A program made the position numbers and the translations under genes. A stretch of DNA of 64,000 nucleotides, taken from Sphingosinicella ginsenosidimutans. Lineage in GTDB: Bacteria; Pseudomonadota; Alphaproteobacteria; Sphingomonadales; Sphingomonadaceae. This document shows positions 1 through 6,907 of this stretch, one piece after another; position 1 is the first letter of the stretch; every line of letters begins with the position of its first letter. The stretch spans positions 372,001 to 436,000 of the forward strand of contig NZ_VOQQ01000001.1 in assembly GCF_007995055.1 (NCBI RefSeq). The letters are read 5' to 3'. The notes under the pieces were generated by a model. That model was not told the DNA's origin. It searched no databases and worked only from the letters and a program-made list of their open reading frames with translations.

Positions 1-292
1 TCGGCTCCCCCCGCTCGATGCCGAGCGCGAGCAGCCGGTCGGTCACGAAAGCGAGCATCTCCCAGCTCTTGCTCGCCTCCCCGGCCGGGATGGTGACGGT
101 TTCGGTGGCGAGGCCCGACAGGCCCTGGGTGAGCCGCGCACCCTGCGCCGCAGCGACATTTTGGTCGGTCACGACGAATGCGCGACCATTGGGCGCGAGC
201 GGCGCGAGATGTTGGGCGGCGCGGCCGATCAGGCCCGCTTCGATGCGGACGTCATAAGCGCGCGGCCCAAGCTCGACCCGCACGATGCTCAT
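1..292 (-). CDS. aroB: 3-dehydroquinate synthase, N-terminal part (cut by window edge)
   Basis: Second step of the shikimate pathway: NAD- and metal-dependent conversion of DAHP to 3-dehydroquinate in the cytoplasm. Only about 97 residues are inside the window. The start reads [20 protein letters not shown], and [10 protein letters not shown] matches the family motif PxGExxKs near the NAD site. The ATG at 292-290 overlaps the aroC stop (ATGA), and GAGGAGGGGG just upstream is a strong ribosome-binding site that lies inside a small palindrome. It is the last visible gene of the aroF-trpE-trpG-aroC-aroB operon. Family assignment is firm; the C-terminal catalytic residues cannot be checked. Confidence 0.9.
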   Translation of the reverse strand, partial: MSIVRVELGPRAYDVRIEAGLIGRAAQHLAPLAPNGRAFVVTDQNVAAAQGARLTQGLSGLATETVTIPAGEASKSWEMLAFVTDRLLALGIERGEP

Positions 293-1221
293 GTCCCCCT
301 CCTCTCCGGGGAGAGGGCAGGATGAGGGGATTGGAGCGCCTGGTCGGCCAGGACCAGCGCCATCATCGCCGCCGCCACCGGCGCGCCGCGGATGCCGACG
401 CAGGGGTCGTGGCGGCCCTTCGTCACGATCTCGGTCTCGTTGCCCTCGCGGTCGATCGTCGGCACCGGCGTCAGGATCGAGCTGGTCGGCTTGAACGCGA
501 TCCGCACCCGCCCCGGGGCCGCCAGCTCGACGCCCTTCACCGCATTGATCGACATCATCGCCGCGAAGGTTTCCGACGGCGGCGGTTCGGCGCCCTCGAC
601 CGCGCATTCGACGACCGCGCCGAGCGAATCGCCCGCCTTTCGCGCCGCATCGAGCCGCGCGGCCCAGCGCTCCGCAGCGGCGGCGTCCGGGCAGAAGAAG
701 GGATTGGCGTCGATCTGGTCGGCATCGAAACCGGCGATCGGATCGCCGCCGATCTCCACCACATAGGCCGCGATCGTCACGCCGGGGATCAGCTTGCGCG
801 CGACCGCCCCGGCCGCGACCCGCGACGCCGTCTCGCGCGCCGAGGACCGGCCGCCGCCGCGCCAGTCGCGAAATCCATATTTGGCGTCATAGACATAGTC
901 GGCATGGCCGGGCCGATAGGCCTGGCTGACCTCCGAATAATCCTTCGATCGCTGGTCGATATTCTCGATCTTCAGGCTGATCGGATCGCCGGTGGTGCGG
1001 CCGGATCGGACTCCCGAAAGGATTCGCACCTCGTCCGGCTCCCGCCGCATCGTCGTGAAGCGCGACTGGCCGGGCCGGCGCCGATCGAGGAAGGGCTGGA
1101 TGTCGCCCTCGGCGAGCGCGATCCCCGCCGGGCAGCCTTCGACAAGCGCGCCGATCGCCGGCCCGTGGCTTTCGCCCCAGGTCGAAAAGCGGAAGCACCG
1201 TCCAAAGCTGTTCCAGCTCAT
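289..1221 (-). CDS. aroC: Chorismate synthase, internally shortened
   Basis: Chorismate synthase converts 5-enolpyruvylshikimate-3-phosphate to chorismate using reduced FMN. The start [20 protein letters not shown] carries signature 1 (GESHG); [32 protein letters not shown] and GRHDPCVG are present. At 310 residues it is short for a family of about 350-390. Compared with Caulobacter and E. coli enzymes from memory, about 9 residues are missing before [11 protein letters not shown]. About 42 are missing between GVE and AFKPTSS, including the near-invariant NHAGG(I/L)GGISxGQ loop that contacts FMN. The usual Glu in PVxEAM is Ala. The C-terminus ([12 protein letters not shown]) comes from a palindromic repeat. 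The frame is open, so this is an in-frame loss, not a frameshift. Activity is doubtful; a full-length copy may exist elsewhere. Confidence 0.85.
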   Translation of the reverse strand: MSWNSFGRCFRFSTWGESHGPAIGALVEGCPAGIALAEGDIQPFLDRRRPGQSRFTTMRREPDEVRILSGVRSGRTTGDPISLKIENIDQRSKDYSEVSQAYRPGHADYVYDAKYGFRDWRGGGRSSARETASRVAAGAVARKLIPGVTIAAYVVEIGGDPIAGFDADQIDANPFFCPDAAAAERWAARLDAARKAGDSLGAVVECAVEGAEPPPSETFAAMMSINAVKGVELAAPGRVRIAFKPTSSILTPVPTIDREGNETEIVTKGRHDPCVGIRGAPVAAAMMALVLADQALQSPHPALSPERRGT

Positions 1222-1844
1222 CAGGCGGCGTGCATGGCTGGCGCCGGCGCGTCGGGCAAGCCTTGGCGGGCGGGAAAGAGGGCGAGGACGTTTTCGAGGA
1301 TGCGGTCGCCGTCCGCGGTGAGGATCGATTCGGGATGGAACTGCAGCCCGATCTGGAGCGCCGCGAGATCGCTGATCGCCATCGCCATGCCGTCGATCTC
1401 GGCATGGACGGTGAAGCGCGCGGGAATGTCGCGCGTGCACAGCGAATGGTAGCGCCCGACGCGCACCGGCCCCTCCAGCCCGGCGAAGGGCCCGGCGCCG
1501 TCATGGTCGATCAACGTGCCCTTCCCGTGCACCGGCTCGCCGGCCCGATCGACCCGGCCGCCGGCCTCGAACACGATCGCCTGGTGGCCAAGGCAGATGC
1601 CGAGCACCGGCACATTGCCCTTCGCGATCCGGATCAGATCGAGGCAGCAGCCCGCCTGTTCCGGCCGCCCCGGGCCGGGCGAGAGCAGGATCGCGGCGCC
1701 GGCTTCCTTCGCCAGCGCCAGCGCATCGCCCGCCGCGATCGTGTTGCGCAGGACTTTGACCGTGCAGCCAAGCCGCGCCAGCGTCTCCACCAGGTTGAAA
1801 GTGAAGCTGTCGAGATTGTCGATCATCAGGATGGATCGGGTCAT
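1221..1844 (-). CDS. trpG: Anthranilate synthase component II (glutamine amidotransferase)
   Basis: Supplies ammonia from glutamine to TrpE for anthranilate synthesis. The 207-residue protein is a class I glutamine amidotransferase: [11 protein letters not shown] at the N-terminus, LLSPGPG (oxyanion strand), the nucleophile Cys in [10 protein letters not shown], and the His-Glu pair in GLQFHPES. The start ATG at 1844-1842 overlaps the trpE stop (ATGA), and its own TGA shares one base with the aroC ATG (TGATG), so translation is coupled on both sides. The same family serves p-aminobenzoate synthesis (PabA). The trpE neighbour and the Trp-rich leader favour an anthranilate role, although amphibolic use is possible. 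Confidence 0.93.
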   Translation of the reverse strand: MTRSILMIDNLDSFTFNLVETLARLGCTVKVLRNTIAAGDALALAKEAGAAILLSPGPGRPEQAGCCLDLIRIAKGNVPVLGICLGHQAIVFEAGGRVDRAGEPVHGKGTLIDHDGAGPFAGLEGPVRVGRYHSLCTRDIPARFTVHAEIDGMAMAISDLAALQIGLQFHPESILTADGDRILENVLALFPARQGLPDAPAPAMHAA

Positions 1845-3340
1845 GCGGCGACTCCGCTGAGCACGGAAAGGAGGGCCGCGGCCTTCTGGCGCGTCTCCGC
1901 CGCTTCGCGCGCGGGGACGGAATCGTGGACGATGCCGGCGCCGGCGCGGACATAGGCCGTCCCGCCGGTCACGACCGCCGATCGGATCACGATGGCGCTG
2001 TCGAGCAGGCCGTCGCCGTCGATCCAGCCGATCGCGCCGCCATAGGCCCCGCGCCGGGTCCGCTCGTGGCGGCGAAGCAATTCCGTCGCCCGGATCTTCG
2101 GGGCGCCCGAAAGCGTGCCTGGATTGAGGCCGGCATGGAGCGCGTCGATCGCATCGAGATCGGGGCGGAGCGTCCCGACGACCGAGGAGACGAGGTGCAT
2201 CACATGCTGGTAGCGCTCGACCGTCATCAGCGCGCGGACCCGGCGGGTTCCCGCGACGCTGATCCGCGCCACATCGTTGCGGGCGAGATCGACGAGCATC
2301 ATATGCTCGGCCAGCTCCTTGCCGTCGAGGCGCATGTCGGCCTCGAACCGCCCGTCCTCGTCGGCGCAGCGGCCCCGCTTTCGGGTGCCGGCGATCGGCT
2401 TGATCTCGACCTGCCTCGCCCCCTCCTCGCGAAAGACGCGCACCGAGGTTTCGGGCGACGCGCCGATCAGGACGAAATCGCCGCCGTCGACATGGTAACG
2501 ATAGGGGCTCGGCTCGCGCGCCCGCAGCGCCGCATAGGCGGCAAGCGGATCGGCGCAGCGGGCGCTGAAGGTGCGCGACGGCACGATCTGGTAGACATCC
2601 CCGGCGGCGACATGGCCGCGCATCGTCTCGACCAGCGCGCAATAGGCGGCATCGTCGAGATCGACCGAGATCGGCGCCGCCCCCGGGGGGATGGGGGCCG
2701 GCGGCGCGGCGTCGGCGGCCGCGCGCGCGATGATCGAGGACAAACGCTCCTGGGCGGCGAAGGCGGCCTTTTCGTCCTCCCCGAACGCGGCGCAGACGAT
2801 GCGTGGCGCCGCGCCCGGATCGAAGACCACCAGGCTTTCGGCGAGCCAGGCGACATAATCGGGAAAGCCGGTCGGATCCTCGCCGCTCGCCGGCAGCCCT
2901 TCAAGGTTGGCGGCATAATCGAAGGCCAGGACGAAGGGCACGAAGAGCGCGCACGGCTCCTGCGGCGAAAGATTGTCGAAGCCGATCAGCGCGCGCACCG
3001 CATCGAGCGGGGTCGGCGCGCGCAATCGTTCCTCGGCATCGTCGCCGGCGATCGGCGGAAAGGCGAACCGCACCCCCTCCGCATCCCTGTCTGCCACGCG
3101 ATCGGCGAGCCGTTCGGCAAGCGCCGAGAGCGCCGCCGCGCCATTGGCCGACAGCGCGCTCGCGACGACCTCGTTGCCCCGGCATTCGAGCCGAAGCGCA
3201 GCGCGCTCCATCAGCAAGGCGGGGCCGTCCGCTTTCTCGATCAGCAGGGTGTCGGCCCGTCCGGCGCACAGCGCGCGATAGAGCGCCAGCGGGTCGACAG
3301 CCCGGCCGAGCGCGCGGGTGAAGGCGCGCACCTGGCTCAT
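1841..3340 (-). CDS. trpE: Anthranilate synthase component I
   Basis: Converts chorismate plus ammonia to anthranilate. The 499-residue protein resembles E. coli TrpE along its whole length. It has an N-terminal regulatory region, then the chorismate-binding core with [62 protein letters not shown] and [11 protein letters not shown]. At the Trp-feedback pocket, E. coli LLES (Ser40) is here LIEK (Lys at about residue 36), so feedback inhibition may be altered; this is inference. The ATG overlaps the aroF stop (ATGA). PabB is the alternative name, but overall similarity and the Trp-coded leader make TrpE more likely. Confidence 0.92.
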   Translation of the reverse strand: MSQVRAFTRALGRAVDPLALYRALCAGRADTLLIEKADGPALLMERAALRLECRGNEVVASALSANGAAALSALAERLADRVADRDAEGVRFAFPPIAGDDAEERLRAPTPLDAVRALIGFDNLSPQEPCALFVPFVLAFDYAANLEGLPASGEDPTGFPDYVAWLAESLVVFDPGAAPRIVCAAFGEDEKAAFAAQERLSSIIARAAADAAPPAPIPPGAAPISVDLDDAAYCALVETMRGHVAAGDVYQIVPSRTFSARCADPLAAYAALRAREPSPYRYHVDGGDFVLIGASPETSVRVFREEGARQVEIKPIAGTRKRGRCADEDGRFEADMRLDGKELAEHMMLVDLARNDVARISVAGTRRVRALMTVERYQHVMHLVSSVVGTLRPDLDAIDALHAGLNPGTLSGAPKIRATELLRRHERTRRGAYGGAIGWIDGDGLLDSAIVIRSAVVTGGTAYVRAGAGIVHDSVPAREAAETRQKAAALLSVLSGVAA

Positions 3341-4353
3341 GCCGCGATCCTGCCGACGGCGGCGAGCACCGCCGACACGCGTGGCATCAGCGCCGCGAAC
3401 TGGTCCGGATAGAGCGACTGGGCGCCGTCCGACAGCGCGACCGACGGATTTTCGTGGACCTCGATCAGGAGGCCGTCCGCGCCGCAGGCCGCCGCCGCCA
3501 GCGCCATCGGCCCGACGAGATCGCGGATGCCGGTGCCGTGCGATGGATCGACGACGACCGGCAGGTGCGTGCGCTGCTTCATGTAGGGCACGGCGTTGAG
3601 ATCGAGCGTGTTGCGGGTCGCGGTCTCGAAGGTGCGGATGCCGCGCTCGCACAGGATCACCTGATCGTTGCCGGCGGCGAGGATATATTCCGCCGCGAGC
3701 AGCAGCTCCTCGATCTTCGCGGAGAGACCGCGCTTCAGCAGGACCGGCTTGTCGGTCCGCCCGACGGCGCGCAGCAGTGGGAAATTCTGCATGTTGCGCG
3801 CGCCGATCTGCAACGCGTCGGCATGGGCCGCGACGATGTCGACATCGGCGGTGTCCATCACCTCGGTGACGACCGGCATGGAGAGCTCGTCCGCCACCTC
3901 GCGCAGCAGCCGCAGCCCCTCTGGCCCGTGGCCGCTGAAGCCATAGGGGCTGGTGCGCGGCTTGTAGGCCCCGGCGCGAAGCACCTTCGCCCCCGCGGCC
4001 TGGACGGCGCTGGCGCTGTTGAACAGCTGCTCGCGGGTCTCGACCGCGCAGGGGCCGGCGATCACCGGCACCGCGCGGCCGCCGAAGGCGACGCCGCCGA
4101 TCGAGACGATCGTGTCGTGCGGGTGCAGGTCGCGCGCGACAAGCTTGTAGGGGGCAAGGATCGGCTTCACCGATTCGACGTGCGGGTCGCTGTCGAGCGC
4201 GAGCTCGGCGAGCACCCGTTCGTCGCCGAGCGCGCCGAGCACCACGCGCTCGGCCCCCGGCATGTGGAGTGGTTTCAATCCGGCGCCGGCGATCCGGTCG
4301 AGCAGCCGCTGGGCGGCGTCGGCGGGGGCTTCGGGCTTGAGGACGATGATCAT
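3337..4353 (-). CDS. aroF: 3-deoxy-7-phosphoheptulonate synthase (DAHP synthase)
   Basis: Entry enzyme of the shikimate pathway, condensing phosphoenolpyruvate with erythrose-4-phosphate. The 338-residue protein looks like the type I-beta class. A small ferredoxin-like N-terminal domain (about residues 1-70, [10 protein letters not shown]) is followed by the TIM barrel with [58 protein letters not shown] and VVDPSHGTG. It is the first structural gene after the Trp-coded leader and attenuator. CAGGAAG upstream of the ATG serves as ribosome-binding site. A position directly behind a Trp leader suggests tryptophan supply controls carbon entry at this locus. Confidence 0.93.
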   Translation of the reverse strand: MIIVLKPEAPADAAQRLLDRIAGAGLKPLHMPGAERVVLGALGDERVLAELALDSDPHVESVKPILAPYKLVARDLHPHDTIVSIGGVAFGGRAVPVIAGPCAVETREQLFNSASAVQAAGAKVLRAGAYKPRTSPYGFSGHGPEGLRLLREVADELSMPVVTEVMDTADVDIVAAHADALQIGARNMQNFPLLRAVGRTDKPVLLKRGLSAKIEELLLAAEYILAAGNDQVILCERGIRTFETATRNTLDLNAVPYMKQRTHLPVVVDPSHGTGIRDLVGPMALAAAACGADGLLIEVHENPSVALSDGAQSLYPDQFAALMPRVSAVLAAVGRIAA

Positions 4354-4382
4354 GTTGGCAAACTTCCTGGCGACTGGGCAAT

Positions 4383-4407
4383 AAAAAAACCCGCCGGTCG
4401 GGCGGGT
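4383..4407 (-). terminator. Trp attenuator terminator before aroF
   Basis: On the minus strand a 7-bp stem (ACCCGCC / GGCGGGT) with a 5-nt loop is followed by a run of seven T, a classic intrinsic terminator about 30 nt before the aroF ATG. It sits downstream of the Trp-rich leader ORF rather than after a gene, which marks it as an attenuator. Confidence 0.88.
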
Positions 4408-4452
4408 CTGATCGGTCGAGACCTTAAAGGTCAGGATGCGCTTCGATCAGCC
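4405..4452 (-). promoter_or_regulatory. Antiterminator pairing of the trp leader
   Basis: The segment covering the last codon and stop of the leader ORF (GGCTGATCG, 4452-4444) can pair with CGATCAGACC (4414-4405) with one bulged A. The second segment includes the first bases of the terminator 5' arm, so the two structures exclude each other. A ribosome stalled on the Trp codons (4482-4456) leaves 4452-4444 free and favours readthrough. A ribosome at the stop codon covers it and favours termination. A small hairpin GACCTT-A-AAGGTC (4420-4432) lies between the two arms. Confidence 0.75.
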
Positions 4453-4548
4453 GCGCCATCGCGAGGACGTCCACCGCCACCAGCCGAACGCAAATGCGCC
4501 GTGGCCGGAAACCGGCGCGGCGAATGCGGAGGCGTGGTCGCGAGTCAT
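4447..4548 (-). CDS. trpL: Trp operon leader peptide
   Basis: A 33-codon ORF that begins MTRDHASAFAAP and ends FGWWRWTSSRWRG, with four tryptophan codons in the last eleven residues, then TGA. Trp is rare in ordinary proteins, so this cluster just before a mutually exclusive terminator/antiterminator pair identifies an attenuation leader peptide. The ATG lies only a few bases after the predicted transcription start, so the ORF is probably leaderless or nearly so, a layout I recall for Sinorhizobium trpL. No Shine-Dalgarno sequence is visible, which fits. Confidence 0.85.
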   Translation of the reverse strand: MTRDHASAFAAPVSGHGAFAFGWWRWTSSRWRG

Positions 4549-4550
4549 CG

Positions 4551-4585
4551 CCGCATGCTTACAGACACCGCGCCTCGCGCGTCAA
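4551..4585 (-). promoter_or_regulatory. Predicted sigma-70 promoter of the aroF-trpEG-aroCB operon
   Basis: On the minus strand TTGACG (4585-4580) is a near-consensus -35 box. After a 16-nt spacer comes TGTAAG (4563-4558), a plausible -10 box. Transcription would start near 4551, two or three bases before the leader ATG at 4548. No other good -35 box is seen between the leader and the divergent M13 gene at 4786. Confidence 0.6.
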
Positions 4586-4785
4586 TCGTCTCCGGCATGG
4601 GCATCAAGGCGCGACGTTCGTCGCACGACCTAACCCCCTGTTTCCCCGCACGTCCCCTCCTCTCGGACAGGGCACATGTCGTTCGTCTAAAAAAACTTGC
4701 ATCGCCGCCCGGCTTGCGAGCTAGTGCGCGCGGGGACTTATCTTAGGACGGCCGGCGACCGCCTGGCCGTTGGGAGGCCATTTAC

Positions 4786-6846
4786 ATGCAAAAATCCCGT
4801 ATCGCCGCGCTGGCGGCGATCCTGCTTGCCGGAACGGCGCCGCTTTTTGCCCAGGCGCAGCCGCCCCACAGCGCCGCAACCGCCGCATCGGGAAGCGGCC
4901 ATGCCGCGTTCGGCGATTGGGGCGTCGATCTTTCGGCGCGCGATCTTTCGATCCAGCCCGGCGACGATTTCTGGCGCTACGCCAACAACAGCTGGTTCCG
5001 GAACAATCCGATCCCGCCCGACGAGACCTCCTGGGGCGGCTTCACCTCGCTTCGCAACGATGTCGAGCGGCAGGTGAAGGCGATCGTCGACACCGCCGCG
5101 CAGGCGAGCGATCCGGTGAGCCAGCGCGTCGCGGCCATGTATGCGAGCTGGATGGACGAGGCGGGGATCGAGGCGCGCGGCACCGCGCCGCTGCGTCCCT
5201 ATCTCGACCGGATCAACGCCGCGCAGAGCCGGGACGATCTCGTCCGGCTGTTCGCGACTCCCGGCTTCCCCTCGCCGCTCGGCGTCGGCATCACGCCCAA
5301 TCCCGGCGATCCGACCCACTATGCCGCCGGCGCAAGCCAGGGCGGGCTCGGCATGCCGAACCGGGATTACTACCTCAATCCGGGCGCGCAGTTCGACGCC
5401 TATCGGGCCGCCTATCGCACCTATGTCGCGACCATCTTCCGCCTCGCCGGCTATAGCGAGCCGGAGGCGCGCGCGGACCGGGTGATCGCGCTCGAACATG
5501 CGATCGCCGAGGCGCACTGGACGCCCGAGCAGAGCCGCGACGTCGCGCGCTCGATCAATCCGATGACGCCGGCGCAGCTCGCGGCGCTCGCGCCCGAGTT
5601 CAACTGGCCGCTCTGGCTCCAGGGCGAGGGCCTGTCGGGCGTCAACACGATCATCGTCCGCCAGACGACCGCCATCCAGGCGGAGGGTCGGCTGTTCGCC
5701 TCGACCCCGGTCCAGACCTGGAAGGACTGGCTCGCCTTCCAGTTCGTCAGCAACAATGCGGAATTCCTGCCGCGCGCCTTCGATCAGGCCAATTTCCAGT
5801 TCTTCTCGCACACGCTGCGCGGCACCGAGCAGCAGCGCGAGCGCTGGAAGCGCGGGCTCGCCGTGGTCAACCGGACGCTGGGCGAGGATGTCGGCCAGCT
5901 CTACGTGGCGCGTTACTTCCCCGAGGAGTCGCAGCGCCAGATGACCGAGATGGTCGGCAATCTGCGCGCCTCGCTCGGCGAGCGGCTGCGCGCCAACCAG
6001 TGGATGGACGACGCCACCCGCCAGGCGGCGATCGCAAAGCTCGACGCCTTCGATCCGCGCGTCGGCTTCCCGGTCCACTGGATCGACTATTCGTCGATGC
6101 AGGTCGATCCGCACGATCTGCTCGGCAACATGATGCGCGCCCAGCAATTCCAGCATAACCTGCAATTGTCGCGCCTGCCCAATCCGGTCGATCGCACCTT
6201 GTGGGGCATGACGCCGCAGACGGTGAACGCCTATTACAGCCCGCTCACCAACCAGATCACCTTCCCGGCGGCGATCCTGCAGCCGCCCTTCTTCGATCCG
6301 AATGCCGATCCGGCGGTCAATTATGGCGCGATCGGCGCCGTGATCGGCCACGAAATGGGCCACGGCTTCGACGATCAGGGCAGCCGCTTCGACGGATCGG
6401 GCCGGCTGCGCAACTGGTGGTCCGAAGAGGCCAATTCGCGCTTCCAGGCGCTCGTCACCCGCCTCGGCGCGCAATATGACACCTACGAACCCGTGCCGGG
6501 CCTGCATATCCGCGGCCGCCAGACGATGGGCGAGAATATCGGCGATCTCGGCGGCATCGAGGTCGCCTATGGGGCCTATCGCCGCTATGTCGCGCAGCAT
6601 GGCGAGCCGCCGGTGCTGAACGGCCTGACCGGCGACCAGCGCTTCTTCCTCGCCTTCGCCCAGGTCTGGCGGTCGCAGCAGCGGCCCGACGCGCTTCGCC
6701 AGCAGGTGCTGACCGATCCGCACAGCCCGGCCGAATTCCGCGTGAACGGCGTCGTGCGAAACGTCGATGCCTGGTATCGCGCCTTCAACATCCAGCCGGG
6801 CAACAGGCTTTACCTGCCGCCCGACCAGCGCGTTCATATCTGGTGA
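4786..6846 (+). CDS. Secreted M13-family zinc metallopeptidase
   Basis: Neprilysin/PepO-type endopeptidase that cleaves short peptides outside the cytoplasm. The 686-residue protein starts with a clear signal peptide (MQKSRIAALAAILLAG...AQAQP). The N-terminal M13 domain has the repeated family phrase SARDLSIQPGDDFWRYANN. The catalytic domain carries NAYYSP, the zinc site HEMGH (residues 522-526), the third ligand Glu583 in GENIGDLGG, and the C-terminal GDQRFFLAFAQ. A tandem paralogue follows at 6908 with a similar layout, so the pair arose by gene duplication. M13 enzymes often begin with a lipobox Cys; none is present here, so a soluble periplasmic protein is likely. Confidence 0.93.
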   Translation: MQKSRIAALAAILLAGTAPLFAQAQPPHSAATAASGSGHAAFGDWGVDLSARDLSIQPGDDFWRYANNSWFRNNPIPPDETSWGGFTSLRNDVERQVKAIVDTAAQASDPVSQRVAAMYASWMDEAGIEARGTAPLRPYLDRINAAQSRDDLVRLFATPGFPSPLGVGITPNPGDPTHYAAGASQGGLGMPNRDYYLNPGAQFDAYRAAYRTYVATIFRLAGYSEPEARADRVIALEHAIAEAHWTPEQSRDVARSINPMTPAQLAALAPEFNWPLWLQGEGLSGVNTIIVRQTTAIQAEGRLFASTPVQTWKDWLAFQFVSNNAEFLPRAFDQANFQFFSHTLRGTEQQRERWKRGLAVVNRTLGEDVGQLYVARYFPEESQRQMTEMVGNLRASLGERLRANQWMDDATRQAAIAKLDAFDPRVGFPVHWIDYSSMQVDPHDLLGNMMRAQQFQHNLQLSRLPNPVDRTLWGMTPQTVNAYYSPLTNQITFPAAILQPPFFDPNADPAVNYGAIGAVIGHEMGHGFDDQGSRFDGSGRLRNWWSEEANSRFQALVTRLGAQYDTYEPVPGLHIRGRQTMGENIGDLGGIEVAYGAYRRYVAQHGEPPVLNGLTGDQRFFLAFAQVWRSQQRPDALRQQVLTDPHSPAEFRVNGVVRNVDAWYRAFNIQPGNRLYLPPDQRVHIW

Positions 6847-6853
6847 GCCTTAT

Positions 6854-6886
6854 CGCCCCTCCCTGCATCAGGGAGGGGCGCTTTCT
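6854..6886 (+). terminator. Hairpin between the two M13 genes
   Basis: A 12-bp stem (6854-6865 with 6869-6880) closed by a 3-nt loop follows the first M13 stop by a few bases, then CTTTCT. The T-rich tail is weak, so it may act as a partial terminator or an mRNA-stabilising hairpin between the paralogues. Confidence 0.55.
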
Positions 6887-6907
6887 ATGTCGAAGGATCC
6901 AATCGCA

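Noticed and set aside
289..1221. aroC shortening as a frameshift or two separate genes
   Set aside because: The same frame stays open through the gap and motifs on both sides are in phase, so it is an in-frame loss.
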